DNA of 64,000 nucleotides from contig NC_080171.1 in the NCBI RefSeq assembly GCF_950295315.1, forward strand, positions 99,177,445 through 99,241,444, written 5' to 3'. Source of the stretch: Erinaceus europaeus (Eukaryota > Chordata > Mammalia > Eulipotyphla > Erinaceidae). A program made the translations under genes and the position numbers. A model generated the notes under the pieces. That model made no database searches. It saw only the letters and a program-made list of their open reading frames with translations, and was not told where the DNA came from. Of this stretch, positions 45,796 to 57,677 are shown piece after piece. Within the stretch, counting starts at the first letter, position 1; every line of letters begins with the position of its first letter.

Positions 45796-45852
45796 CACAT
45801 ACACACACTTGCGCGCACGCGCGCACACACACACATACACACACACACACCA
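45796..45852. repeat. (CA)n with GCGCGCACGCGCGC core
   Basis: Almost perfect purine-pyrimidine alternation for about 55 bp with a GC-rich core at 45811-45824. Confidence 0.9.
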
Positions 45853-46329
45853 CCTCCCTCCCCCTATAATGCCAGGGTCAGTATTCGACCCCACTGGCCA
45901 TTATTATTTCCATGTGATCACTCCAGTTCAGACCACAGTGGGAGGAGACATGTGACGTGCCCTTCACAAAATAATTGCCTGAGCCCAGGGCAGGAGCTAA
46001 AGTGACTCAGACAGTGAAGCTGTAATCCCGTGGACTTGCTGCTTGATAAACAAGGTGAATTCCACCCGCTGCAGGATTCATTTATTGAGCAATATCTGCA
46101 GCAAATCAAAAACAAAGTAGGATGGCTTCCTGGAGACACTACACTGCACAAGGCCTGACTGACTGAGCAGAGCTGCCTCTGCTCCAGCCTGTGAGCAGAA
46201 GCTCTTCATGGAGCACATGTGAAGTCACCTGAGGAGCACACCCAGCCTTGCGGCAGCCAGCAAAACCAAAACCTGCAGGGCTGGGCCCGAAGATTCTGAT
46301 CCATCCCCTGATTAAGAATCACAGCCTCA
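45853..46329. other. Repeat-free intron
   Basis: Includes 45995-46105 with a gataaacaag and tttattgagcaatat motif cluster that may be regulatory; not demonstrable here. Confidence 0.3.
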
Positions 46330-46450
46330 GGGCCAGAGAGCTAAGTCACTGAGGAGGATGCCTGGGCCCCAGGTCTGACCCCTAGTACCACATGGGAGGA
46401 AGCTCCAGGGCTGTGATATCTCTTTACTCTGTCTGAATTTTAAAAAAGGG
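46330..46450 (+). mobile_element. SINE-C, diverged
   Basis: gggccagagagctaagtcac ... gggaggaagctccagggctg ... ctttactctgtctg. Confidence 0.6.
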
Positions 46451-46784
46451 GGGGCGGAGCAGTCCTGAGCAGTGTAATCATGGTTGTATTAAGCCCTAGC
46501 ACTACAGGTTTTTGTTTGTTTGTTTGTTTGTTTTAATTAGAGGCTCAAAGAAGCTGAAGTTAGTGTGGGAATATGCATGCCTACAGTTCAGATGTAGTGG
46601 CAGCAGCTGCACACATCCTCTCAGGGCTTCCATGGACCCTCTCTGGACTGAGGTCCTAGACAACAACTTTTAACAATGGGGCTGTGCTTCTTGACTTCAC
46701 TGTCAGAGCCCGTTCTTCAGCTGCCCTGTGAGTTTGGACCTCAGACAACCCTCCCTCCCTCCTTCCTTCCTCCAAGTCAGACTG

Positions 46785-46950
46785 CCAGGCAGCCCAGTGA
46801 TTTTTTTCCCAGGCATGAGGCTCCTAGTTCAACCCCCAGCATAACATGTATTGGAGTGATGTCCTGGCATGTCTCTCTCCTCTCTGCCTTAGGTAAAGCA
46901 CTCTCTCCCTCCCCACCCTCTCTCATATGTAATAGACATTGATTTTTTAA
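46785..46950 (+). mobile_element. SINE-C/E, diverged
   Basis: ggcagcccagtgattttttt ... gttcaacccccagcataac ... ctctcatatgtaatagac. Confidence 0.45.
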
Positions 46951-47299
46951 AAAGAGAGAAAAAAGACTTTATACAGACCTCAGAGGGTTGCTGTCAGGGC
47001 TAAGTGTGAAGTCACTGCAGAGTTGTGGCAGGACACAGACAGCATACACAAATGGAGGAAAGTTCTAGAACAGCACTCTTTATACAGATTAGAGAAAGTA
47101 TAGAAGAACCCCAAAAGACAGCATCAGGACAGCAATGGTGGGAGACACCTCCAGGCCTGCGCAATAGAGAGGACTCATAAGGACTGTGGTCTCCCAGACC
47201 CCCCAGATGAGCTGGAGGAAGATGTGCCCAGCCTCACTCTCCCACCTTCCTCCAGTCCCCTCTTAAGGATACCACTCTTGGACTCGAAATACATCTTAC

Positions 47300-47515
47300 T
47301 GATGCTAGAAAGTAGCCCACCTGGCAGAATGCCTGCCTTACCATGTGGGAAGCCTTGGATTCAAGCTCTGACACTACATGAGAGCACCATGGCATCAGAG
47401 GAAGCCTTCATGGGTGGTGGTACAGTGCTGTAGTGTCTCTCCTTCTCTCTCTCTCTCTCTCTTTCTTCCTGAAATAAGATGAAAAAAAATCAGAGACAGT
47501 GAAATCACATGTGTT
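47300..47515 (+). mobile_element. SINE-C, diverged
   Basis: tgctagaaagtagcccacct ... gcctgccttaccatgtggga ... (CT)n at 47446-47462 ... aatcagagacagtgaaatc. Last young insertion before exon d. Confidence 0.5.
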
Positions 47516-47902
47516 CAGGCCTTACTGCTGCTTAAAACAAATAAGAAAAATGCATACTGTTAAGTCTCAAGTCTGTCACTCACCAGCTGGGTGGCCTTGA
47601 ATCAGTCACACCAGGGGTCCACAGGCCAAACTGCTGGTGCCCACGTGCCCCCACAGGCTGTTGCCTTCACCTCTGTGTTAGCCAGCAGCACAGGCTATGC
47701 AGTGGGCACTGGGGTTTGTGCATCAGGACACCAGTCAACCTGAAAGGTAGCTCTTCTACTGGGACGGAGGTCTTGGTGTCATGTGCACAAGATGCTACAG
47801 GGCTGTGTGAACCTCGTCCTGCCTGTGGCAGCCTGGCCCCGGCCCAGGCCCACCTCCAGTGAGAGCCTGCCATCATTCTCTCTTTTCTTTCTCTGCTTCT
47901 AG

Positions 47903-48029
47903 GCCCCTCCACCGGTTCCAGTTCTGCGAGGTTCAGCCGGAGGCCTACCTGTCCAGATGCATCTGTCGCCGGCAGCCTCCCCACACCTCCAGTGCCAAGA
48001 CACAGGAAGAGCCACAGCCTGGGCAACAA
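47903..48029 (+). CDS. RALGPS1: RALGPS1 internal exon d (PxxP linker)
   Basis: Fourth exon, 127 nt. After completing Gly it encodes [20 protein letters not shown] then [20 protein letters not shown] and N, ending with AA of the next Asn. The segment [10 protein letters not shown] is the PxxP motif that in RALGPS1 is reported to bind SH3 domains of adaptors such as Grb2 and Nck. The acceptor has a long pyrimidine tract (tctcttttctttctctgcttctag); the donor is CAA|gtgggt. Differences from the human protein as I remember it are small (STGSSS versus SAGSGS), as expected for an orthologue in a fast-changing linker. A minus-strand open frame over the same bases is a shadow. Confidence 0.96.
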
Positions 48030-49337
48030 GTGGGTGATGAGTTGAACCCTGCTCCAACCTGCTCAGGCTCTAGGCTGGGCTGAGCACCAGGCAGGGGCTA
48101 AGGGAACTCTGGGAATACTTGCTTACTGGGGCCATTCTACCCCATCTGGGAGTTGCTGGTGGGAGCTCTTGGTATCCTAGCAGGTACCCTCTCCTCAGAT
48201 TGACACAGCTCTGGAAGAGGTAGGATGACTTGACAGGACAGCCCATGTGGTGGTGGTGGGTGACACTAGATCAGCAATGAGTGGAGGAAGTACACAGGTA
48301 GGCATTCCAGAAAGTTTGCTCAAGCTCGCTTAGTGCCTCCCTCATGTCAAACTCCAGAGTTCAGTGGACATGTGACTGTCACCTAGGGCAGTGCTGGGTG
48401 TCTCCTGGCACCTGTCAGTGCTATTGCTGAGTCTCTGGTGGCCTGTTGCTACAGGCAGCCTCTTAGAGCAGTGAGCCTGCACTGGTTCACCCAGCCTCAT
48501 GGCTGAGACAGCTGCTTGACAGGGACATGTGACCAGGGACATGTGTGGTCCTCAGCATGGCCAGGGGAACCATGACCATGTCCCCAGGGTGTTGGGCACA
48601 AGCTTCTGAATAAATACCTCCCTTTCCCTGGCCCTTCTTGTTCCTCTCATCTCTTTTCCCTCTTTCCTCCCATCTCTAGCCTCTTCTTTCTTCCCTCCTT
48701 CCTGGAGAATCCCCTCTTCCTTCCTTCTTTCCTTACATCTTTCCAACATAAGACACAGTCCCACCCATCTCAGGATGACCCCAAAGTTGCCCATAGGCTG
48801 CAACGGAAAGAAAAAGTACTGTCTCACTCTGCTGGATTCTCTACTAGTGGCTGAGCCTGGGGGAGAGATCTGTACATCTCCCCCTTGGAGAGCTGAATCC
48901 AGTGAGGTCAACAGGGTGGGGTAGCTGTTGTTGGTGAGTAAGGGTGGAACGAGGATCTGGACCAGGTGTGTGTGACTCCAGAACCAGCCATGCTAGCTGC
49001 AAAGCCACGCTGCCCTGTTCACCTGCATGCCCCTCCTTGCTCATAAGCACCATCTGCTCACTCGAGCCTCATAGTCATCTGGGAGACAGGTGAGACTGAC
49101 AAGTGTTGTTAGTGTCCACAGATGGATGGAGAAACTGAGGCTCAGGAAAAGGGTGACTTGCCCAAGGTCACACTGTGAGCAGGGCAGAGCCCAGACATGT
49201 GCTAGGGCTCTGGGGGGGTGGGTGGGTGGGGGCTTTCTCTGGCAACCACACAACCTACTCAGGACCCCAGGGCAAGTGGAACCACCATGACATCAGAGAT
49301 AAGGGGCTTTGCCTTCTTTCTCCCTTTCCGTTTTCAG
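48030..49337. other. Intron d-e
   Basis: 1308 bp. Contains a MIR in minus orientation at 49074-49200 (gatggagaaactgaggctca), possibly a second MIR piece at 48890-49020, and the G-tract at 49212-49232. No SINE-A to E. Confidence 0.6.
49212..49232 (+). repeat. Canonical G-quadruplex motif upstream of exon e
   Basis: G7-T-G3-T-G3-T-G5, four G runs with one-base loops, on the pre-mRNA sense strand, ending 105 bp before the exon e acceptor. Confidence 0.9.
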
Positions 49338-49495
49338 TATGATGTGTCAGTTGAGTGTAGTTGAGAGTAAAAGTGCGACATTCCCATCGGAGAAAGCGAG
49401 GCACCTGCTGGACGACAGCGTCCTAGAGTCCCGCAGCCCCCGCAGGGGCCTCGCGCTCACATCCTCCTCCGCCATCACCAATGGACTCTCCCTAG
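49338..49495 (+). CDS. RALGPS1: RALGPS1 internal exon e (linker)
   Basis: Fifth exon, 158 nt. It completes Asn and encodes [40 protein letters not shown] and [12 protein letters not shown], leaving the first base of Gly. [17 protein letters not shown] is a stretch shared with RALGPS2 (SATFP...RHLLDDSV), so it is the conserved island of the linker. Acceptor ccgttttcag, donor TAG|gtaagc. The exon is richer in CpG than its flanks (gcgaggc, gacgac, gtcccgc, ctcgcgc). A run of G tracts that could form a quadruplex sits about 105 bp upstream at 49212-49232. Together with exon f it forms a 210-nt, frame-neutral pair. Confidence 0.97.
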
Positions 49496-51601
49496 GTAAG
49501 CAACTCTGGCCTGCACACAACAGTGGGTGGGCCACAGCCCAGTGTCTGCTCCATGTCTGTCAGTCATTGTGCAGCATCCAGTGGCCCCCCTCATCCCTTG
49601 CAGAGAGGTTTCCCTGAACAGGTTCCCAGGGCCAGGGAGCCCTTTGCTTCTGGCAGAGCACAAAGTGCCTTGGGCCTGTCTTTATCCCGCTGGCCGTCCC
49701 CAAGCATGGCAGGCATATGAGACCAGCTGGCTTTGGATGGCAGTTGCCAAAGCCTGACTGCTGCCACCAGTGGAACTTCTGTTCCTGTGGGAATGACAGG
49801 CCCCAGTGCTACGCATGGCAGGGTACATCAGTGGGGTGGACCACCAGGGGCTCACTTGTGTCCTCGTTTTCACACTGAGAAGCTAGACTTAGGAACGATG
49901 ATAAATTCGTCTCCAGGGCTGAAACTGCATCCAGAAATGGTGCCTGTAGCAGTGGACGGGCCAGAAACTGTTGCTGAGGTGGGGACAGACAGAAGCTGCC
50001 ATGAGAGCTGAGGATGTCATTGAGCTCTGGTCACAGGTCCACTGTGCCCAGGTTACTTATCATTACAGCCATCAGACAAAATGGCTCCCTGCTGGTTATG
50101 TCCTGTCAGTATGCCTGTGCTTCTATAGTTTATGTCTGTGTCTGTCTGCCTTCCCAGTTGTCAGACTGGGGGTTGAATCTTGTGCTGTCTGTAGAGAGGT
50201 GGGGGAGGGGGCATCAGTCTGGGTTGTGGAGAGCAGGAAAAATGGGCAGGACACTCATGTCCCATGACCCCAAGAAATGAGGCCAGACTCCAAAGCAATA
50301 AATATTATTCCAGGGGTAGCTATCAGTCACCCCTACAAAGTCTATGTCAAGCAAAATTCTACCATCTGTCCTGGGAGGAGGCTGTCCTATTTGGACCCAG
50401 TAAGGGATGTACAACAATTTATAATAGTGTATAATTGTGCCCTCAGAGAAGGTCTGGGACCAGCATGGTGGGGAAAGCTGAGTTAGACCAGGTGACCAGG
50501 CTTATTCTCAGGCCTTAATATGCTGATGGGCATGATAGAGCCCCAAGAAATCAATAAGGGGCCAGTTTCCCAGAATATCTGGAACCTTTTTTCTTGGAGT
50601 GTTCTTTGAGACTGGGATTCTCAGCTAGGTAGCAGAACAACTAGTTAACCTCTAGGAAACCTTCTGAGCTGTGCTCAAGTTCAGATTCTTCTATTCTTGA
50701 GACATAGGCTTGAGTCAGACATCACGATGCTCAGTACTCAGGCAGGAGGCTACTGGGTGCTTTGGACCTCAGCCCCTCAGCTCAGGAAGCTCATGCTTTT
50801 CTTATTTGGAGCTAATAATCCAAGAGGGAGTTGCCTGTGGCCGGATTGGGGCTAGACTGGTTCTCATCACCCTGTAGTTAGGACCATTGTTCACACTGAT
50901 CCTAAGGATCCTGGGCTTCCCACCCCCACCTTTCCCACTGCCCAGCCTTGGTGCCAGCAGGCAGCCCAACTAAGATGCCTCCCAGGAGAATACTGAGGTA
51001 TTGCATATGATTGTTTGAAGTGACAGGGTGAAAACCTCTGTGAATAGTACAGGCTTTGGAGAGTCCCTAGTTTGAATCCTTCTTGAGTATACACTGCCCC
51101 ATGTGTGAACTGACCACCTCCCAGGGCCCTATTCAACTCGGGATGCTGCTCTGTGACCAGAATCTGGTCAAGTCCCTGCCTTTTAGAAGGGAAAGTGCCC
51201 ACCTGGTCTCTGCCTTCAGCAGGTATGGTCTGTCCTAGCACTAGTTTCACTCAGGCCAGAAGGGAGGTAGTGGCTGAATCAGTCCAGGCCCAGAGAGAGG
51301 CCTGGAGCAGACCCCAGTGGGCCAACAGGCAAGCATTTACAGTTGCAGTCTTCAGAAAGGCTCTGGGAAGAGATGAGGGGGTCCTATGAGGTGACGTTGG
51401 CACTCCCAGGGCAGAGAATCAGAAACAGTGGCAGCACAGATTCAAGTCACCCTGACACCCATGGGGCCAGTAAGCTGTTTCTCCAGGCTTTGTGTGGAGC
51501 TCAGGGGTCTGGGCTCAGTGACCTCAGGAGAATAGGCCCCTCTGGGGTTGGCACGTCTTCTGTGAGGCCATCGAGCTCACTGATCTGTGTTCCTTTTCCA
51601 G
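49496..51601. other. Intron e-f
   Basis: 2106 bp of GC-rich unique sequence; a possible MIR remnant near 51055-51130. Many overlapping open frames on both strands, none with recognisable protein features. Confidence 0.5.
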
Positions 51602-51653
51602 GCAGTAGTGAGAGCTCAGAGTTTAGTGAAGAGATGTCTTCAGGGCTGGAAAG
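51602..51653 (+). CDS. RALGPS1: RALGPS1 internal exon f (short Ser/Glu-rich exon)
   Basis: Sixth and last visible exon, only 52 nt: after completing Gly it encodes SSESSEFSEEMSSGLE and ends with AG of an Arg or Ser codon. The match to the human linker (GSSESSEFSEEMSSGLE) is exact as I recall it. Acceptor gtgttccttttccag, donor AAG|gtgagt, the best match to consensus of the six. The following exons, which should lead into the PH domain and the C-terminus, were looked for and not found in the 12.3 kb that remain, so the next intron is at least that long. Confidence 0.95.
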
Positions 51654-52459
51654 GTGAGTGTGGTCCCAGCTGGGCCTCTCTCCTAGGGAGATGCTCAGGG
51701 CTCCAGGGAACTGAAGGCAGGCTGCCAGCAGGGACCAGCCCCACCCATCTCACCCCAGGGGCCCAGGCTGGTTGAGGCTGCATTGGGTTTCTCAGGCCAG
51801 CTGAGCCCAGGGACAAGGCTGACTAGAAGAGTTGGAGAGCAGGTGGGCATGGGGGACAGGGTGCCGAGCCCATGCTCTGAGCAACCCCACTCATATATGT
51901 TCCAAGGCAAGCCCAGGAGCCTGAGGCAGAACCTCTTCCTCAGGTCAAGCTGCCAAGAAGACCTGGGAGCAGATTTGGTCTCCTTGTGGGTTTTTGAAGC
52001 CAGAAGCCTCAGAATGGGCCTAGAACGGAGATGGATATGGGGCTCCGCCTAGTGGGGAATAAGAGTGTTGCACCCACACAACCTCTGGCCTTGGGCTAAT
52101 ACCTACCCTGTTGGGCACAGGTGACAGCTAAGTGGCCACAACTGCCCTGCATCCTCATGCAACCCTGGCAGCAAGCCCACCTTCGCCGGGAATTGTGTCT
52201 CACTCGATAATTCACTCACTGCATCTGTTCCACCTGCTGAAACTTTCTCAATGCAAGGCATAGGGGTGGGTGCTGAGAAGAAGACAGGGAATCCGTGGAT
52301 GGGGAGCCTCCACAGCCATAACAGCTTGAGGGTGAGGGGCATCATGGTGACTCAGGTCTGAGGAGAGGCAGGGAGCAGTCCATGTGTGGCACAGAGTCCT
52401 GCAGAGAGGCAGGTTGGCAGTGCCCTTCAGAGTGGCCCCTCTGATGGTGTCCAGGGCCT
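51654..52459. other. Start of the intron after exon f
   Basis: GC-rich unique sequence; no following RALGPS1 exon found. Confidence 0.45.
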
Positions 52460-52640
52460 GTGTGTACACACACACACACGCACAGCACAGTACGCATGTA
52501 CACTCACACATGTATGTGCATATCCACTCTCACATACATGTTTGAGCTCATATATGTAAGACCGCACATGTATATATTTAAATACAGGCATGCTTACATA
52601 TATATGTGTGTGTTCATCTGTACATATACACACACACATA
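52460..52640. repeat. Degenerate CA/TG/TA tract
   Basis: About 180 bp of mostly alternating purine-pyrimidine sequence (tacacacacacacacgcac, tatatatgtgtgtg) with interruptions: an old expanded microsatellite. Confidence 0.8.
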
Positions 52641-52804
52641 AATTCTCCCTCTGGTGTTAAGGCCTCCTGTCTCCTCAGTCCCCATCATCATAAAGTGACC
52701 TAAGGGGAGTTGATTCTCATGCAGCAAGTTCTCTCTGGTCTTTGTTGAGCAGTTCCTATGTGCCACACATGGACCTTCAAATACTCTGATGTGTAGTATT
52801 TCCA

Positions 52805-52920
52805 TTTATACATGTGGCAGCGTGGCTCAGAGCAGTGAGGTGATTCACACTTCCCACTCCTCTGGTGGACAGAGCTGACTCAAATCTTTACCCCCTGGCC
52901 GCTGGACCCACCTCATTACC
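52805..52920 (-). mobile_element. MIR
   Basis: gtggctcagagcagtgaggt gattcacac ... ggacagagctgactc ... ccactgtcctctggcc. Confidence 0.55.
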
Positions 52921-53308
52921 ACTGTCCTCTGGCCCCATCCAACCCACCTGTGACAGCTAGAGGGACTGGAAGTTCAGCAGTTCTTTCCCTCTGCCCAATC
53001 TAGGACTCCTAGAGGAAAGTTTGCTCTCCTCCCCTCTGGGGAGCTCAGGCACACAGGCCCTGCTGCCCTTGTCCTGGAGGTTACCCCAGCAACCGGCATG
53101 AGCCAGGCAGGACCTCAGGGCACGTTCTAGAGCTGATGAACACAAGTTGAGTTCCTGCAGCACCAGTTGGGGGCTCCTGGGGAGATTCTGAAGAAAGAGA
53201 CCTTTAGGCAAGCCAGCATCTCCCTGGCCACAGACCAGTGGGGAAAACATGGAAAAGACAGGCTTAATACCCAGATTCTGAGCACCAACCAGACCTGGAC
53301 CTATTGAT

Positions 53309-53500
53309 TGGTTGATTCATTCATTCATTCATTCATCTGTTTGCTCATTCATTCACTCATTCATTCATTCACTCATTAGGTTTATATTAAGCATCTAATT
53401 CCCGCCAGACATCCTGCTAGTCACTGGGGGCAGGGAGATACAGCTCTTGCTAAGTATCTGTGATTATTGAGGTTACCAGAAAGAAAGTGGTGAGAAGACA
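53309..53500 (-). mobile_element. L2 3' end with ATTC tail repeats
   Basis: (ATTC)n at 53309-53379 followed by ttaggtttatattaagcatc, catcctgctagtcactgggg and gagatacagctcttgc, which is antisense L2; the tetramer is the L2 terminal (GAAT)n on its own strand. Confidence 0.7.
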
Positions 53501-54687
53501 GCCTGCCCCAGAGAGACAGCCTGTGCTGGACCCACTAGTGCATGCTGTGAGCCATAGAATGTTTGGAGAAGTTCCTGCTTTCATTTAGAATTTAGCATTG
53601 GATCCGCTTTCCACCTGTATGCCTTTAGTAGGTGCTGTTTGGTGTGGGGCCTCCTGCAGTGCTGGTGTCACAGCTGACTCCCCTGTGCCAGGGTCCTGCC
53701 TCCAGCAACCTTGAGAATGGCCCTGCAGGGAGGGACAGTGTCCTGCTTCTCAGTCCCTCTGGCCCTAGATCCTGGTGTAGCCTCTCCTTGCTGAGGGGAG
53801 TGGGAAGCCACCTGCTCAGAAGCTCTCGGTGGGCCTGGGTTGTCCCTCCAGTCCCTTCCCAGAGCTCAGACAGTCCAGACTATCCAGATGCTAGCTGTCC
53901 CAGGCTTCCAACACCTAGAGCTTAGCCTCCAGTCTTTGTTTCCACCTTCTTTGAGGCTCTTTTTCATGTTTGCCTAAATAATCACTCCCTAAACACGTCT
54001 TCATTCTAGACTTTGTGGGAGACACCATGGGAGAGTTAGATTCACCTCATACCCCTTGACAGTCTTCTTTAAGTGCTGCTTTTGTCTCTCACTGGTCAGT
54101 GATCTACACATAGTATCACCTGGGCCTCCCTTATTCTTAACTAACTTTTGCCCATCCAGAACTCAGCTTCACTGGGTCCTCTCTGCACCCCTGGTCTCCC
54201 TCAGGCTCTACTGCCCTCACCCCATAAAAGGGAGAAGGTCCCTTCTTCTCCAGAAGCTGGGGCATTCACCTGCCTTGAGTCTGGGTCCAAAGACAAGAGC
54301 CAGCCCAGAAAGAGCCTCCAAAACACTTTCTGGCTAAGTGGAACCTCCCTTCCCAGAAAGCCCACCAGCTGTTCCCACAGATGTTGTAAGAACACAACTG
54401 TCTCTCATAGTTAAACCTGCATGAGCAACAGTGGCTTTGGAAAGGGAGCCAAGAGTGCAGGAGAAACTAGGCCCCACCCTGAGGAAGGAGCTGTGAGGAA
54501 GGAAGAGACCCTGGTTTTTCTAGTCCAAAAAGGCCAGGCTAGGTTAGGAGGGAATCACTGAAGTTTAGGGGCACAACCTTCAGCTCATTTGCCCACCAGT
54601 CCTCTCACCCTGATGATGTGCTTGTCCTGGGTCAGGGAAGGAAATGAAGCCAGAACTCAGGATGAAAGACTAGAAAACCCATGGCCA
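53501..54687 (+). other. Unique intron, L2-like at 54070-54240
   Basis: 54070-54240 (catccagaactcagcttcac ... ctccctcaggctctactgcc) weakly resembles sense L2. No exon. Confidence 0.35.
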
Positions 54688-54689
54688 CT

Positions 54690-54726
<37 letters not shown>
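54690..54726. repeat. (AC)n
   Basis: About 18 units. Confidence 0.95.
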
Positions 54727-54728
<2 letters not shown>

Positions 54729-57077
54729 CTGTCAGTTTGAGACTATATTTTAATCATCCTTGATCACCCTGCCCCACTGTGAATGGGAGGGGTGGTGGGT
54801 CCCCAGTGTCTATCAGTGGAATCATTTGGCTTTTTCTTGCACATTTTCCTTTCCCGAGTTTAAAACCAATCTCAGAGGACATCACTTGGGAACCTAGAAC
54901 TCCAGGGAGAGGACCAGATCAGACAAAGGAATATCCATGCCCCCAGTTCCTGTTTTTGCTGGGACTATAAAATGAGAATTCAAGAAGCCAAACAAGCAAG
55001 GTCACAGGGCCTGTGTGACAAGGAGAGACATGAACAGACTCCAGTCTGGATGCAACCAGACCAGCAAAGTGCTGGCCAGGTCTCAGCCCCTGGTTCTTCC
55101 TAGAGACAACCCCCTTCACCATTCCCCAACCCCCTCCCCCCACACACACATTTCCTGGGGCAGGCCCTTAGAACCAAAAGCCAGGAATCACTGGGAGTGG
55201 GGTGAGAGTGGACCCACTCCTTTCTGAAGACTCTTCCTAATATTTCTGTCCTGTAATGTTCCTGTTCCCCTGTCCTGTGAGTGGGGACAACAGCAGCACA
55301 CTGTACTTTCCCAAGGAGAGGAGGAAGGTGGCTCTGAAAGGCATTTGCGCCATGTACTAATTAGCAAGCAAGTAGCAAGTGTAGATGTTGCACCAGGTTG
55401 GCTTGGTACAACCTGAGACTTCATCTTAGAAATGGAAGTGGGAGGGACTACATCAATCTGAGCATCAGTAAAAAGTGCTCCTTTATACCCGATTTGAAAA
55501 CAAGAATGTCAGCCCGCAAGCTGAATGTTAAATGAAGTTTTAAAAAAGAGGGACAAAAATCGATGATTGAGATAAACATAGATGCACTTAATGAAAATAT
55601 AGAATCGCATCCATCTTATCTCTTGAGTTGTAGGACTATTGAGTTTTTCTTTTTCTTTTTCCCTATATTCCACAATGGGTGTATGTTTCTTTTTCTATCC
55701 AGGCTTTTCAAAAAAGATGAAATCAGAAATGTTTACTGACTCATTTTTTGAGAGAGAAATTATGAAAAATACCGTGTAGAGTTTATTCCAAAACACCATG
55801 CCATCCATCTTCCCTGGTCTGAAGTCTCCAGTCCGTGTGGAAGGGCCTTCTCACATGAGAGACAGCCTGTAGGACCAGGATGGGCTGTGGGCCACCAGGA
55901 GTGCTCAGGTTATTTGGGGGGGTCCAGTGGTCAGAGGAAACCCTTCTGGTGCAAGGGGGAAAGGACCAGGAAGGAAAGTCTGATAACCTTCTCTGAAGCT
56001 AGGCTGTTTGCTTCCTTTCCTAGATGGAGGAGTCTGTGGGGATCTAGCCAGCTTCAGTCAAGGTGTACAGCAGGGAGGTACAGAATGAGGGTACACTGGG
56101 GAACTCAGAAGAGCTCACAATGGGATTGGGGATTATGGGAAACTAGGCAGAGCTCATGGTAGAGTCAACAGACAGATCAGCCATGCCAGATCCACAGAAG
56201 ACCATGAAGAAGACATACATGATCCAAGTCAGACTGCAGATTCAAGGGTAGCTTCTGGAAGAAGTGATGGTTAAGCAGAGGTCCAAGGACAGTGAGCCCT
56301 TGAAGGGAGTCCTGGGCTGCAAGGCTTTAGTCATATACCATGAATGAGAAGTGACCCAGGAATGCCCTGTATCACTGAGAATCCCTGAGGGAGACAGGCT
56401 TCAGGAATTCAGCTCTCAGTGGGCCTCTGCAGTGAAAGGACATGGTCTGACCCCTGAACACTGCCAGCAGTGCTGGGAGTCTGAAGCCAGAACTGCTTAC
56501 TTTCTTAAGGACCTCAAGCATATCCCTCAACTTCTCTGAGCCTCAGCTTTCTCGGCTCAATAGTGATAGTGCTCGCAGGAAACACTTAGCACATAAATGG
56601 TTGTCACTAACTTTGGGAAGCTTACTTTGAGAATTTTAGCAAGTCTCACTCACTAGGTAGCTCTTCTAGCAAAATACATGATCCAGGGGTCTAGCCCTGA
56701 GGAATTGGAAGAATAGGAGGAGCGTGAAGAGAAAGTGTCCCAAATGTCATTTAGTCATGGCGGGGTGGGTGGCCTGGAATGAAGGCAACCGCCTCCAGGC
56801 TGAGCTGAGGTGTATGAAGGGGTGCTACACGTGATGGCCAAGAGTCTAAGAGGTTTTGTGATGCAGTTTCGTCCCTGTGCATGGTTTGTGCATCCTTTTT
56901 AGCTGGTGAAATCTTCCAGCGTCCTTAGGTAGATGCCAGGAAAATGGAGCCAAGCCTACTACCCCCAAATTAGTTTGTATTTATTTATCTGTTTATTTTG
57001 CTCTTTGTATGCAAATGTGTATTAATCATTTCCATTGAAGCCTTAGACAGTGAAATGTGTGCAAACATTTAGACAAT
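54727..57077. other. Unique intron with MIR remnant
   Basis: 56505-56620 (cttctctgagcctcagcttt ... gcaggaaacacttagcacat) is a MIR in + orientation. 55540-55800 and 56970-57070 are AT-rich complex sequence. No young insertions. Confidence 0.45.
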
Positions 57078-57310
57078 TTCTTTTTTTCTCTTTTTCAATA
57101 GTGATTTGACAGTGGATCACAGGATTATCATTCTACTCTGCGCCCACTGCCAGAGTTCTGTGTCCCACCCATTGATAACCACTATAGTTCTTACAATCTT
57201 AGAGACAGTTCAGTTACTTTTTTTTTTTGCAAGTTCATGTATTTCAGTTCTCTGTATTCTACATATAAGCAAAACCATCCAGTAGTTCTCTTTTACCTTA
57301 GATTATCTTT
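57078..57310 (-). mobile_element. L1 3' end, old subfamily
   Basis: T-rich start, gtgatttgacagtggatcac, agttctgtgtcccacccatt, cagttctctgtattctacat. Known shape of carnivore/insectivore L1 3' ends. Confidence 0.65.
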
Positions 57311-57677
57311 TAAAGTATCTTTCCTTCTTAGAGAATACCTTAGGGCTTTGATAGATGGGGTTCAAAGGTACCTTGAGTTCCAAACTCTTCAGTATTTCAG
57401 AAGAAAGAGGCCAAGCTCTGGAAGCCAGCCTAGAGGTATGACGTTCACATGAGCAGAGACTGAGTGTGAGGTCGACTCTCCCAGGGCCTTGTCTGCCTCA
57501 CCTGTGACAAAGGCCCAGGAGTCCCCTAGGCTTGCAAACTTCACCCCGAACCCCATGGTCTGCTTCTCCCAGAGCCATTCTTCTGCTTCTGTCCTGCCCA
57601 ATCTTTTGGGTGGCAGCTCTGTTGGATTATTTGTCAAGTTTCTTGTTTCATTTCCCCCCCAAAGATGCCATTGCTTG

